Origin: Ruegeria arenilitoris
GTDB lineage: Bacteria > Pseudomonadota > Alphaproteobacteria > Rhodobacterales > Rhodobacteraceae
Length of the DNA stretch: 64,000 nucleotides
Assembly: GCF_013030985.1 (NCBI RefSeq)
Contig: NZ_WPYP01000001.1
Coordinates: forward strand, 372,001-436,000
Direction: 5' to 3'
This document shows, piece by piece, positions 1-8,787 of this stretch. Each line of letters opens with the position of its first letter. Position 1 is the stretch's first letter. The position numbers and the translations under genes are program-made. The notes under the pieces are model-generated. The model had not been told where the DNA came from. It worked only from the letters and a program-made list of their open reading frames with translations, and made no database searches.

Positions 1-1088
1 ACTGGACGCTCCACGCCTGTTTCGTCAACCGCCCCGAGCATCGGACGGTGTTCGCGCAGGTCTTTCGCATGTATTGGCGCGACCCGCGTTACATGGAGCA
101 CATGATGGCGATGATGCTGCCTGCCATCCGGGGTGTGCAGGAGGAACGCAAAGCCGATGCCGCCGAAAAACGCGCGGCCGAGGCGTTGCTGGACGGGGTC
201 GAACGCGATCTGCCCGAGGCGGTCGAGCAGGAAGAAGAGACCGAGCTGGAGATTGACGCCTCGCAAACCGCGTCCTCCGAGGAACGGCTGCGCAGTCTGG
301 ATTTCGAACAGATGAGCACGGCCGAGATCGCACAGGCCAAACGTATGCTGGCGCGGTTGACGTTACCGGTAAAACCCATCGACTCGCGGCGCGGGCAGGC
401 CAGCCATCTAGGGCATCGGATCGACCGTGCCCGCACCCTGCGCGCCGCGATGCGCCAGGGCGGAGAGCTGCGCAATATCGCGCGCCTGAAGCCGAAACCG
501 CGTTGGCCCAACCTTGTGGTGCTGTGCGATATCTCGGGGTCGATGAGCCAGTACAGCCGGATTATCCTGCATTTCCTGCACTCGGTTTCAAACGCCAAAG
601 GCGCCGGTTGGGCCAAGGTCCATGCGTTCACTTTCGGCACACGCCTGACCAACATCACCCGCCACCTGCAGCAGCGCGACGTGGATGCCGCCTTGGCCGC
701 TGCCGGGGCCGAGGCACAGGATTGGGAAGGCGGCACCCGGATCGGCGAATGCCTGCACGCGTTCAACCGCGATTGGTCGCGCAGGGTCACGGGGCAGGGG
801 GCGGTGGTGCTTTTGATCTCGGACGGTTTGGACCGGGGCGATCCCGAGGCGTTGGGGAAAGAGATGGAGCGCCTGCACCTCTCTGCGCGTCGTCTGATCT
901 GGCTCAATCCGCTTTTGCGTTGGGACGGTTTCGCGCCCAAGGCGCAGGGTGTGGCGGCGATGCTGCCGCACGTGGACAGTTTTCGCGCGGGCCACTCCAT
1001 TGCGTCTTTGGAGGATCTTGCCGCCGTTATCTCACAACCCGACGACGTGGGAGAGAAAGCGCGGCTGATGACCGCGCTTTCGGGGTGA
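1..1088 (+). CDS. coxE: CoxE-like VWA-domain protein (5' end outside window)
   Basis: The frame is already open at the window edge (codons from position 3, reading WTLHACFVNRPEH...), so the gene is cut and its true start lies upstream; the GTG at 48 is internal. The C-terminal half carries a von Willebrand A domain with the MIDAS motif DISGSMS (nt 528-548). CoxE-type VWA proteins work with the MoxR-like ATPase CoxD to mature the Mo-Cu or Mo site of CO-dehydrogenase-family enzymes in the cytoplasm. The cox genes that follow on the same strand support this, although an antisense gene intervenes. coxD would be expected just upstream, outside the window. The family is secure; the exact role for a form II enzyme is inferred. 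Confidence 0.85.
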   Translation, partial: WTLHACFVNRPEHRTVFAQVFRMYWRDPRYMEHMMAMMLPAIRGVQEERKADAAEKRAAEALLDGVERDLPEAVEQEEETELEIDASQTASSEERLRSLDFEQMSTAEIAQAKRMLARLTLPVKPIDSRRGQASHLGHRIDRARTLRAAMRQGGELRNIARLKPKPRWPNLVVLCDISGSMSQYSRIILHFLHSVSNAKGAGWAKVHAFTFGTRLTNITRHLQQRDVDAALAAAGAEAQDWEGGTRIGECLHAFNRDWSRRVTGQGAVVLLISDGLDRGDPEALGKEMERLHLSARRLIWLNPLLRWDGFAPKAQGVAAMLPHVDSFRAGHSIASLEDLAAVISQPDDVGEKARLMTALSG

Positions 1089-1592
1089 TTAGCCACCCAC
1101 CTGTTCTTCGTTGCACTTGCGCGCCATTTCCATGGCCTTGTAGGTGCCGGTCAGATCGACGGTGAAGGCAAATTCCTTCTCGGGGAACACGACCATGACC
1201 TTCTGCTTGGCAATGTCATCCGCGAACTGAGGGTCGTCGGACAGAACATAGCCGCCGGAATACCCTTTGGTGATGTTGCCCTTCATGCCGGTGGCTTCGC
1301 CCAGATAGATGTTGTCGCCCAGCAGGATCGCCACGGCCTCTTTCTCGCCGCGCTTGATGTCTGTCTTGGCCTTGGTGAACACGCCCACATAACCGACGCT
1401 GCGGTCTTGCGTCAGCCCCATCTGAACCACGTTTTCGGAGTCATCAACGGCCTCGATCAGGCAGGATTTCTTGTCCTGATCGATGAATACCTTCCATCCC
1501 TCGACCTCACCATAGCGCAGGAAAGTATCTGCGCTGACTGCGGTCGATGCCAGCATCCCAATTGCCATTCCGAGTGTAAAAATGCGTTTCAA
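1089..1592 (-). CDS. Exported protein of unknown function, TTG start
   Basis: A 167-residue protein whose first ~20 residues form a typical signal peptide (KR, then a hydrophobic stretch ending in STAVSA), so it is probably periplasmic. I chose the TTG at 1592 because GGGAG lies 8 nt upstream and the signal peptide begins there; a longer frame to 1682 would bury it. The mature part has two widely spaced cysteines and a 'GWKVFIDQDKKSCLIEA' opening that faintly recalls invasion-associated-locus-B-type exported proteins, but I cannot assign a family with confidence. It is antisense to and wedged between coxE and the coxF-like gene; its stop abuts the coxE stop. Confidence 0.7.
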   Translation of the reverse strand: MKRIFTLGMAIGMLASTAVSADTFLRYGEVEGWKVFIDQDKKSCLIEAVDDSENVVQMGLTQDRSVGYVGVFTKAKTDIKRGEKEAVAILLGDNIYLGEATGMKGNITKGYSGGYVLSDDPQFADDIAKQKVMVVFPEKEFAFTVDLTGTYKAMEMARKCNEEQVGG

Positions 1593-1826
1593 CTCTCTGT
1601 CTCCCTTGTGAAAAATTAATATGCGCATACTGGAATGCACCAGTCGCGCGTGTAGGCTAGAATCAGGTCTGCTGACAATCAATCCTTTGCGTAAACTGTG
1701 GAAATCCGAGCTTCTTTGTGCCGAAGGAACGGTTATTTCGGCCTGTACAACACCCTCCGGGGTATGGGTTCCTTTTCATCCCGTCAAACCTGCCTATGTT
1801 GGGGCTGAACACTCCGGGAGGGTGCA

Positions 1827-2795
1827 ATGGACAGATTCGACAACAGCCCCGAAACGGCCCTGCGCTGGTATCGCGACGGAAAACCTGTCGCATTGGCCAC
1901 GGTGGTCGAGACCTGGGGCAGCGCGCCGCGGCGTGTGGGTGCTCAGCTGGTCATTGGTGGCGACGGCCGCATCGAAGGGTCGGTCTCGGGCGGCTGTGTC
2001 GAGGGCGCGGTCGTGGTCGAAGCTCTGGAGGCGATCGACGAAGGTGAAGCACGGTTGTTGGAATTCGGTGTCAGCGACGAGGATGCCTTTGCCGTGGGGT
2101 TGGCCTGCGGCGGCACCATCCGTGTGTTGGTCGAACCAGTGGGCAAGGTACTGCCCGAGCCCATGCTGCGTGAACTGGTTGATGCCCGGGCCCGGCGTGA
2201 ACCGATTGCCTACGAGGTAAATATCGAAACCGGCCACCGCACTTTGCGGCGCAACGCCTATGCGGACCGCTTGCGCATGGATCGGTCGGGATTCGAGGAA
2301 GACGGTCAGACCTTCGTGGCGGTGCATAATCCTCCGCTGCGGCTGATCGTTGTTGGCGCCGTTCATATCGCGCAGGCCTTGGTGCCGATGGCGCGGATCG
2401 CCGGATATGATCCGGCCATCATCGACCCACGCGATGCCTTTGCCTCGAGCGCGCGTTTTCCCGGTGAGACGATCCTGACCGACTGGCCGGACGAGGCGGT
2501 TGCCAAACTGGGGATGGATGCGCGTACGGCTGTGGTGCTGTTGACCCATGACCCCAAGCTGGACGACCCGGCCCTGCAATCCGCGCTTCAGGCCGGGGTG
2601 TTCTATATCGGCGCTCTGGGCTCGACCCGGACCCATGCCAAGCGTGTGACACGGATGAAAGAGGCTGGGTTCACCGACGCACAGATCGCGCGCATTCACG
2701 GGCCGATCGGTCTGGATATTGGTGCTGCGGACCCATCGGAAATCGCGGTGTCCATTCTGGCGCAAATGACAGCTGTGTTGCGGGGCAAAGCGTGA
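1827..2795 (+). CDS. coxF: XdhC/CoxI-family molybdoenzyme maturation factor (CoxF-like)
   Basis: A 322-residue two-domain protein. The N-terminal XdhC_CoxI domain (residues ~15-85) has the ETWGSAPR and SGGCVEG motifs; the C-terminal XdhC_C domain (~170-310) is a Rossmann-like fold opening with LIVVGAVHIAQAL. Family members bind molybdenum cofactor and insert or sulfurate it in xanthine-dehydrogenase/CODH-type enzymes. It lies upstream of coxSLM and overlaps the next gene by 4 bp, implying coupled translation. A short GGAG-type ribosome site (gggagggtgca) precedes the ATG. CoxF versus XdhC naming is by context only. Confidence 0.85.
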   Translation: MDRFDNSPETALRWYRDGKPVALATVVETWGSAPRRVGAQLVIGGDGRIEGSVSGGCVEGAVVVEALEAIDEGEARLLEFGVSDEDAFAVGLACGGTIRVLVEPVGKVLPEPMLRELVDARARREPIAYEVNIETGHRTLRRNAYADRLRMDRSGFEEDGQTFVAVHNPPLRLIVVGAVHIAQALVPMARIAGYDPAIIDPRDAFASSARFPGETILTDWPDEAVAKLGMDARTAVVLLTHDPKLDDPALQSALQAGVFYIGALGSTRTHAKRVTRMKEAGFTDAQIARIHGPIGLDIGAADPSEIAVSILAQMTAVLRGKA

Positions 2796-3793
2796 AGTTC
2801 GGCCCCGTTCCCGTTGATCAGGCTGCAGGATCAATCCTGGCGCACTCTGTAAAGGCCGGAGAGACCAAGCTGCGCAAGGGCCTCTTGTTGACAGCCGAGC
2901 ATCAGGAGGCATTGGTCGCGGCGGGGCATGGTTCGGTCACTGTTGCCCGGCTGGAGCCGGGAGATTGTCATGAAGACAAAGCGGCCGGGATGCTGGCAGA
3001 TGCTCTGGTCCCTGACCCCCAGGCAGCCGCGTTGCGGGTGACGCAACCGTTCACCGGCCGGGTGAACCTGTTGGCGGATGGGCCGGGGGTTGCGGTACTG
3101 GATGTCGCGGCACTTGAGGCGTTCAATCAGGTCAACCCGATGATCACCGTGGCCACCGTTCCGCAATATCAGCAGATGAGCGCAGGCGGCATGGTCGCGA
3201 CGATCAAGGTCATTTCCTATGCTGTGCCGGGAGGAGACGTTCTTGAAGTTTCGCGCCTGGCGAAGGGTGCGATCCGTCTGGCTACGCCTATCTACCGAAA
3301 CGCCGGGCTGGTGGTAACCGACATTCCCGGCGGGCCACCGAACGAAAAAGGCATCGCTGCAATTCAGGGCCGGGTAGAGGCTTTGGGATTGGAGTTGGCC
3401 GATGTGCGCGTTGTCCCGCACCAGACCGAGGCCCTTGCGACCGCCATCGGGGAAACGCAAGGCGACGTGCTGATGATCCTGACCGGCTCGGCCACCTCGG
3501 ATGTGTCTGACGTGGCGCCTCAGGCAGTCCGTGCTGCAGGCGGGCAGGTGGATCGTTTCGGAATGCCGGTCGATCCGGGGAACCTGCTGTTTCTGGGGGC
3601 GCAAGGCGTGCGTCCGGTGATCGGATTGCCGGGATGTGCGCGGTCTCCGGCATTAAACGGGGCGGATTGGGTTCTGTCACGCGTCGCCTGCGGGATTGCG
3701 ACGACCGGCGCGGATATTGCCGCGATGGGGGTTGGCGGTCTGCTCAAGGAAATCCCGACACGACCGCAGCCAAGGGCAGGGCGCAAGGGATAA
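2792..3793 (+). CDS. MoeA/MogA-like molybdopterin-binding protein, stand-alone
   Basis: A 333-residue protein that starts at GTG 2792, overlapping the stop of the XdhC-type gene by 4 bp. The N-terminus (GPVPVDQAAGSILAHSV, 'ArLepGDchEDkAA', 'GRVNLLADGPG') is like the N-terminal half of the MoeA-like/MocA fusion proteins common in alphaproteobacteria. The C-terminal part holds a MoCF/MogA-type molybdopterin-binding fold (LMILTGSATSDVSDVAP). No MobA/MocA nucleotidyltransferase domain follows, so it probably binds or delivers molybdopterin but cannot itself make the cytosine dinucleotide form that CODH-family enzymes use. It should act with the coxF-like gene in cofactor insertion for CoxL. Confidence 0.8.
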   Translation: MKFGPVPVDQAAGSILAHSVKAGETKLRKGLLLTAEHQEALVAAGHGSVTVARLEPGDCHEDKAAGMLADALVPDPQAAALRVTQPFTGRVNLLADGPGVAVLDVAALEAFNQVNPMITVATVPQYQQMSAGGMVATIKVISYAVPGGDVLEVSRLAKGAIRLATPIYRNAGLVVTDIPGGPPNEKGIAAIQGRVEALGLELADVRVVPHQTEALATAIGETQGDVLMILTGSATSDVSDVAPQAVRAAGGQVDRFGMPVDPGNLLFLGAQGVRPVIGLPGCARSPALNGADWVLSRVACGIATTGADIAAMGVGGLLKEIPTRPQPRAGRKG

Positions 3794-3944
3794 CACGACG
3801 GTTATTTGCCTTTCCGGTTCAACGAAATAGATGTTGGCAATTGCCCGAGTGACCGACCAAAACACTCGCTAAATATTTTTGTTCTCAAACAAATTTTCCC
3901 GTGTTTAACTCTGCGCAGGGAGAGTTTCATTTTGGGAGGAACAT

Positions 3945-4430
3945 ATGACACAGGTCTCAATGACCGTGAACGGGAAGTCCGTGAGCGGTGATGTCGAGGG
4001 CCGGACGCTGCTGTCCAGCTTTCTGCGTGAAAACCTGTCGCTGACCGGAACCCATGTGGGTTGCGATACCGCGCAATGTGGCGCGTGTGTGGTTCACGTG
4101 AATGGCGAGGCGGTCAAATCCTGCAACATGCTGGCGCTTGAGGCTGATGGGGCCGAGGTCGGCACGATCGAAGGTCAGGCGAACGCCGATGGCTCGTTGA
4201 ATGTCATCCAGCAGGCCTTTCAGGATCATCACGGTCTGCAATGCGGGTTCTGCACGCCGGGCATGGTGATGAGTGCTGCGGCCCTGCTGAAAGACAACCC
4301 ACGTCCGACCGAGGCCGAAATCCGCAAATACCTGGAAGGCAACCTGTGTCGTTGCACCGGCTATCACAACATCGTCAAGGCGATCATGGCCGCATCCGGC
4401 CAGAACGTGGGCAGCATCGCTGCCGAATGA
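3945..4430 (+). CDS. coxS: CO dehydrogenase-type small subunit, 2x[2Fe-2S]
   Basis: A 161-residue iron-sulfur subunit of the xanthine oxidase family. The N-terminal plant-ferredoxin-like domain carries Cys40, Cys45, Cys48 and Cys60; the C-terminal helical domain carries Cys100, Cys103, Cys135 and Cys137 (QCGFC...CRC), giving two [2Fe-2S] clusters that move electrons from the Mo site of CoxL to FAD in CoxM. Length is normal. The start is fixed by GGGAGG 7 nt before ATG. It is the first gene of coxS-coxL-coxM, the S-L-M order typical of form II (form I uses M-S-L). Confidence 0.95.
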   Translation: MTQVSMTVNGKSVSGDVEGRTLLSSFLRENLSLTGTHVGCDTAQCGACVVHVNGEAVKSCNMLALEADGAEVGTIEGQANADGSLNVIQQAFQDHHGLQCGFCTPGMVMSAAALLKDNPRPTEAEIRKYLEGNLCRCTGYHNIVKAIMAASGQNVGSIAAE

Positions 4431-4510
4431 TGCCACTGCGGGCGCAAGAGGAGACGCCCGTGGGATGAGAAAGGGTGCATCAGCATCCGTTTATGGGAGG
4501 AGAACAAGCA

Positions 4511-6871
4511 ATGCCCAAAGACAGTGGCATCGGAGCCAGTTCCAAGCGGCGCGAGGACGTACGCTTTCTGACCGGAGCGGGCAATTACACCGACGACATA
4601 AACGTACATGGCCAGGCCTATGTACATTTTCTGCGGTCCGACATCGCGCATGGCCGGATCAAATCCGTGGACACTTCGGCGGCCGAGGGCATGCCGGGCG
4701 TGGTCAAGGTTTTCACCGGCAAGGATTTCGAAGGCGTGGGCGGGATGCCCTGCGGCTGGGAGGTGACCGACAAGCACGGTGCGCCCATGCAAGAGCCTCC
4801 GCACCCGATCCTGGCCCAGGGCAAGGTGCGCCATGTTGGTGACCCGATCGCAGCCGTTGTCGCGGACAGCCTTGAGCAGGCGCGCGACGCGGCCGAGGCC
4901 ATCGATGTGGATATTGAGGAACTGCCAGCAGTCATGAACATGAAAGCCGCGGCGCAGGATGGGGCGACGCTGGTTCATGACGATCTGAAAAACAACATCT
5001 GCTATGACTGGCAATTGGGCGAGACCGATGACGCCAAGGTCGATGAGGTCTTTGCCAATGCGGCCCATGTGACCACTCTGGACTTGGTCAACAATCGGTT
5101 GGTCGCCAACCCGATGGAGCCGCGTGTTGCCGTGGCCGAATACAAGCGCGGCACGGATGAGTACACGCTGTTTACGACGTCACAGAACCCGCACGTGATC
5201 CGCCTGCTGATGTGTGCCTTTGTGCTGGGGTTGCCGGAACATAAAGTACGCGTTGTGGCCCCGGATGTGGGCGGCGGTTTCGGCACCAAGATTTTCCACT
5301 ATGCGGAAGAGGCGTTCTGCACTTTCGCCGCCAAGGCATGTGGTCGTCCGGTCAAGTGGACTTCCAGCCGGTCCGAGGCGTTCATGTCGGATGCCCATGG
5401 TCGTGACCATGTCAGCAAGATCGAATTGGCACTGGATGCGGACAACAACTTTATCGGCCTGCGCACCAACACCTACGCCAATCTGGGCGCCTATCTGTCG
5501 ACCTTCTCCAGTTCGGTACCGACCTGGCTGCATGGCACGCTGATGGCAGGCAACTACAAGACGCCGGTCATTCAGGTGAACGTAAAGGCGATGTTCACCA
5601 ACACGGTGCCTGTGGACGCCTATCGCGGTGCGGGCCGCCCCGAGGCGACCTTCCAGCTGGAGCGTGTCGTGGATAAGGCCGCGCGTGAATTGGGCGTCGA
5701 TCCGATTGCTCTGCGCCGCCAGAACTTCATCACCCAATTCCCCTATGACACGCCGGTGGCGCTGACCTATGACACCGGGAATTACAACGGGACGATGGAC
5801 AAGCTTGAGGCCGCCGCCGATCTGGCGGGCTTTGCCGCGCGGCGTGCTGAAAGCGAGGCCAAGGGCAAGCTGCGCGGTCTGGGCATCAACTGTTATATCG
5901 AGGCTTGCGGCATCGCACCTTCGAATATCGTCGGTATGCTGGGGGCCCGGGCGGGTCTTTATGATGCGGCGACCGTTCGGGTGAACGCCACCGGTTCGAT
6001 CAGCGTCATGGTCGGTGCGCATAGCCACGGGCAGGGGCATGAGACCGCCTTCCCGCAGGTTGTGGCCGATATGATCGGCATCGACGAGTCGATGGTCGAG
6101 ATCGTGCATGGGGACACGTCGAAGATCCCGTTTGGCATGGGCACCTATGGCTCGCGTTCGCTGGCGGTTTGTGGCTCGGCCATGGTCAAGGCGACCGAGA
6201 AGGTGATCGAGAAAGCCAAGCGGATCGCCGCCCACCTGCTGGAGGCGTCCGAGGCGGATATCGAGTTGAAGGATGGTCAGTTCAGCGTCGCAGGCACCGA
6301 CAAGTCGGTGGCCTGGGGCGATGTGACTTTGACGGCGTATGTGCCGCACAACTATCCGCTGGAGGTCGAGCCTGGGCTGGAGGAAACCGCGTTTTATGAT
6401 CCGGCCAACTTCACCTTCCCGGCTGGCGCTTATGCCTGTGAGGTCGAGGTAGACCCCGAGACAGGTCAGGTGACCATCGAGGCCTTCACTGCCGCGGATG
6501 ACTTCGGCAACATCGTCAATCCGATGATCGTGGATGGTCAGGTGCATGGCGGCATCGGTCAGGGCATCGGGCAGGCGCTGCTTGAAAACTGCGCCTATGA
6601 CGAGAATGGCCAGCTGCTGAGTGCATCCTACATGGACTACGCCATGCCGCGTGCGGATGACGTGCCGTTTTATGGTGTCGATCACTCCAGTCAGACGCCC
6701 TGTACCCATAACCCGTTGGGTGTGAAGGGCTGTGGCGAGGCCGGGGCCATCGGTTCACCGCCTGCAGTGGTCAACGCGGTGCTGGATGCGCTGAACTCGG
6801 GTGGCAAGGCGGTCGATCACATCGACATGCCGGTGAGCCCGTCGCGCGTCTGGGCGGCGATGAACAGCTGA
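4511..6871 (+). CDS. coxL: Form II CO dehydrogenase-type large (molybdenum) subunit
   Basis: A 786-residue molybdopterin-binding catalytic subunit. I place the start at ATG 4511 because GGGAGGAG lies just upstream; an ATG at 4475 would add 12 poorly placed residues. The active-site loop reads AYRGAGR (residues 370-376), the form II signature; form I CODH has AYxCSFR with a Cu-ligating Cys, which is absent here. The C-terminal VKGCGEAGAIGSPPA motif contains the family's catalytic Glu. Whether form II enzymes oxidise CO in vivo is disputed, and the substrate could be another aldehyde-like or heterocyclic compound. It forms an L2M2S2-type complex with CoxS and CoxM at the cytoplasmic side of the membrane. 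Confidence 0.93.
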   Translation: MPKDSGIGASSKRREDVRFLTGAGNYTDDINVHGQAYVHFLRSDIAHGRIKSVDTSAAEGMPGVVKVFTGKDFEGVGGMPCGWEVTDKHGAPMQEPPHPILAQGKVRHVGDPIAAVVADSLEQARDAAEAIDVDIEELPAVMNMKAAAQDGATLVHDDLKNNICYDWQLGETDDAKVDEVFANAAHVTTLDLVNNRLVANPMEPRVAVAEYKRGTDEYTLFTTSQNPHVIRLLMCAFVLGLPEHKVRVVAPDVGGGFGTKIFHYAEEAFCTFAAKACGRPVKWTSSRSEAFMSDAHGRDHVSKIELALDADNNFIGLRTNTYANLGAYLSTFSSSVPTWLHGTLMAGNYKTPVIQVNVKAMFTNTVPVDAYRGAGRPEATFQLERVVDKAARELGVDPIALRRQNFITQFPYDTPVALTYDTGNYNGTMDKLEAAADLAGFAARRAESEAKGKLRGLGINCYIEACGIAPSNIVGMLGARAGLYDAATVRVNATGSISVMVGAHSHGQGHETAFPQVVADMIGIDESMVEIVHGDTSKIPFGMGTYGSRSLAVCGSAMVKATEKVIEKAKRIAAHLLEASEADIELKDGQFSVAGTDKSVAWGDVTLTAYVPHNYPLEVEPGLEETAFYDPANFTFPAGAYACEVEVDPETGQVTIEAFTAADDFGNIVNPMIVDGQVHGGIGQGIGQALLENCAYDENGQLLSASYMDYAMPRADDVPFYGVDHSSQTPCTHNPLGVKGCGEAGAIGSPPAVVNAVLDALNSGGKAVDHIDMPVSPSRVWAAMNS

Positions 6872-6885
6872 ATGGAGAGGGTGGA

Positions 6886-6903
6886 CCGGGGGCCAGCCCC
6901 CGG
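6886..6903. repeat. Perfect GC hairpin in coxL-coxM spacer, possible intergenic repeat unit
   Basis: CCGGGGGC and GCCCCCGG form an 8-bp perfect stem with a 2-base centre, followed by ACCCCCGGGATATTTATAG. From memory, closely similar intergenic strings are scattered through Rhodobacteraceae genomes. It sits 94 bp into an otherwise tight operon and may set the relative expression of coxM. Confidence 0.5.
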
Positions 6904-6965
6904 ACCCCCGGGATATTTATAGCCAGATGAAGGGCGGATCCGCGCCTTTCGGAAAGGAAGACGAA

Positions 6966-7757
6966 ATGTACAATTTCGAGTTTGAGAAGCCCTCGACCAT
7001 TGCCGACGCGGTTGCCGCGTTGGGGGCCGAGGATGCGCAGGCGCTAGGGGGTGGTCAGACGTTGATCCCGACGCTGAAGCAGCGGCTGGCGGCGCCGTCC
7101 AAGCTGGTGTCGGTAAGCGGAATAGCCGAGATGAAGGGGGTCTGCGTCGAGGACGACGGCTCGGTAGCCGTTGGCGGGGCGACCACCCATGCCACGGTTG
7201 CGTCCGAGGCTGCGGGCAACTATCCGGCCCTTGCGGCGTTGGCGGGTCAGATCGGTGATCCGGCGGTGCGCAATCGCGGCACCATTGGCGGGTCGATTGC
7301 CAATAACGATCCGGCAGCCTGTTACCCGGCCGCTGTGTTGGGGTCGGGTGCAACTGTGGTTACCAATGCGCGGCAGATCGCTGCGGACGATTTCTTTGAG
7401 GGAATGTTCTCGACTGCTCTGGATGAGGGTGAGATCGTCACCTCGGTCCGGTTCCCGGTACCGCAGGCGGCAAGCTATCAGAAGTTCCTGCAACCGGCCT
7501 CGCGGTTTGCTTTGGTAGGCGTCTACGTGGCGCGGTTTGCCGATGGTGTGCGTGTCGCCGTCACCGGTGCAAGCGAAGATGGTGTGTTCCGTTGGTCTGA
7601 GGCAGAGGAGGCGCTGAACAAAGAGTTCCGCGCAGATGCGTTGATGGATCTGCGCATCAATCCGGCCAACATGATCGCTGATCTGCACGGCAGCAAGGAA
7701 TACCGTGCGCATCTGGTCGGCGTCATGACCAAACGGGCCGTCGAAGCCTGTATGTAA
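6966..7757 (+). CDS. coxM: CO dehydrogenase-type medium (FAD) subunit
   Basis: A 263-residue FAD-binding subunit. ATG 6966 is preceded by GGAAAGGAAG; the ATG at 6927 has no ribosome site. FAD-binding motifs of the CODH flavoprotein family are visible: GGGQTLIP near residue 30 and TIGGSIANNDPA near 110. A C-terminal CO_deh_flav_C domain follows. It takes electrons from the CoxS clusters and passes them to the quinone pool or another acceptor. Length is close to the usual 265-290. It is the last gene of coxSLM and a hairpin terminator follows directly. Confidence 0.93.
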   Translation: MYNFEFEKPSTIADAVAALGAEDAQALGGGQTLIPTLKQRLAAPSKLVSVSGIAEMKGVCVEDDGSVAVGGATTHATVASEAAGNYPALAALAGQIGDPAVRNRGTIGGSIANNDPAACYPAAVLGSGATVVTNARQIAADDFFEGMFSTALDEGEIVTSVRFPVPQAASYQKFLQPASRFALVGVYVARFADGVRVAVTGASEDGVFRWSEAEEALNKEFRADALMDLRINPANMIADLHGSKEYRAHLVGVMTKRAVEACM

Positions 7758-7773
7758 GACGCAGCGATTAGGC

Positions 7774-7803
7774 AAAGCTCCGGTGGAATGCCGGGGCTTT
7801 TTA
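7774..7803. terminator. Rho-independent terminator after coxM
   Basis: AAAGCTCCGG, a 7-base loop and CCGGGGCTTTTTA form a stem with one mismatch and a T-run on the + strand. Its last bases overlap the stop codon of the convergent RpiR-type gene, so it may act in both directions. Confidence 0.8.
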
Positions 7804-8700
7804 TGTTCGGCGAAGTCTTGGCGGTTTTGCGGGTTGCCAATAGGCCCCGGTATCTTCGCGTGCCTTTTGATAGGCTTCTATGCGCTGCCGGGCCGCGTCG
7901 CCTCCGGCATCGAAGAGGTGCCCCAGCAGGCATTCCAGAACGGCCATTGCTCCGGTGTAACAGGAAAACGGGTACAAGGCGCGGGTGCTGACAGTGAAGG
8001 CGATGTCTGGCTCGACCCCGGGGGCGATTACGTCGCTGTCCGAGATCAGGATCAGGCGCAGGCCTTGTTGTTTTGCGAACCGCATCGACTGGATGGTGTC
8101 CGCGGAATAGGGGTGGACGGTGATGGCGACCAGGCAATCGTTTTGGTCTGCGTCCAGCAGATCGTCGGCGGCAGACCCAATATGGCGTGGCACCAGTTGG
8201 ATGCCCGGATGCGCCATGCGTCCTGTGTACGAGAAGTAATAGGCCAGAGCGTAACTTGCGCGTGTCGCCGTGACGAAACACCTGCGGGACGCGGTGATGA
8301 ACCGGACCGCTTCGCGTGTTTTTTGGGGCTTCATCAGGCGCAAGGACCGAGTGACGACATTCTGTTCGTTCTGCGCCAGCTTTGCCTGCGCGTTGCTGAA
8401 CGCATCCTCAGTTTGCATCGTGGTTAGCCAGTCCTGCCCCAGTTCACCTTCTCGATCCGTGACCAATGCGTGCCGGAATGGTGCGCGGAAAGATTCGAAG
8501 CTGTCGAAGCCCGTGCGTCGCGCTAGCCGGACCAGAACGTTGGAGCTGACGCCGACCTTGGTCGCCGTCGTACGGATCGGATCCAGGCCGAAGTCTCCGG
8601 GATGATCGATGATGTACTTGGCGGCTGCCTGCAGGGCCGAAGGCATCCGTTCGATGCCCTGACGCAGTCGGTCGGTAATCTGATTTGGAGTGTTTTTCAT
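7801..8700 (-). CDS. RpiR-family transcriptional regulator (HTH + SIS)
   Basis: A 299-residue protein with an N-terminal RpiR-type helix-turn-helix (residues ~1-80; 'ITDRLRQGIERMPSAL...AAKYIIDHP...TATKVGVSSNVLVRLARR') and a C-terminal SIS sugar-phosphate-binding domain (~130-265; 'VAITVHPYSADTIQSMRFA'). It is divergent from the BKACE/aminotransferase pair with an 87-bp spacer containing an AT-rich inverted repeat (8710-8723), so it probably controls that pair and itself. ATG 8700 is used; a TTG two codons upstream is possible, and neither has a strong ribosome site. The effector is unknown; SIS domains often bind phosphosugars, yet regulators of this type also govern amino-acid and taurine use in Roseobacters. 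Confidence 0.88.
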   Translation of the reverse strand: MKNTPNQITDRLRQGIERMPSALQAAAKYIIDHPGDFGLDPIRTTATKVGVSSNVLVRLARRTGFDSFESFRAPFRHALVTDREGELGQDWLTTMQTEDAFSNAQAKLAQNEQNVVTRSLRLMKPQKTREAVRFITASRRCFVTATRASYALAYYFSYTGRMAHPGIQLVPRHIGSAADDLLDADQNDCLVAITVHPYSADTIQSMRFAKQQGLRLILISDSDVIAPGVEPDIAFTVSTRALYPFSCYTGAMAVLECLLGHLFDAGGDAARQRIEAYQKAREDTGAYWQPAKPPRLRRT

Positions 8701-8709
8701 GAGCAAAGA

Positions 8710-8723
8710 AAAACAAATGTTTT
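8710..8723. promoter_or_regulatory. Candidate RpiR-type operator
   Basis: AAAACA-AA-TGTTTT is a perfect 6-bp inverted repeat in the 87-bp divergent spacer, 10 bp upstream of the regulator's ATG. Assignment to the adjacent RpiR-type protein rests on position only. Confidence 0.4.
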
Positions 8724-8787
8724 GAAATAAACAAGTAAAAAACGGTGCAAGCTTGATTAGATGGCAGGTGTTATCAGAGGAATGGGC

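Noticed and set aside
1620..1629. TATGCGCATA palindrome upstream of the exported-protein gene
   Set aside because: Short self-complementary string expected by chance; no second copy or other support.
1794..2912. 372-codon frame antisense to the XdhC-type gene
   Set aside because: No start signal or domain; opposite a well-supported gene.
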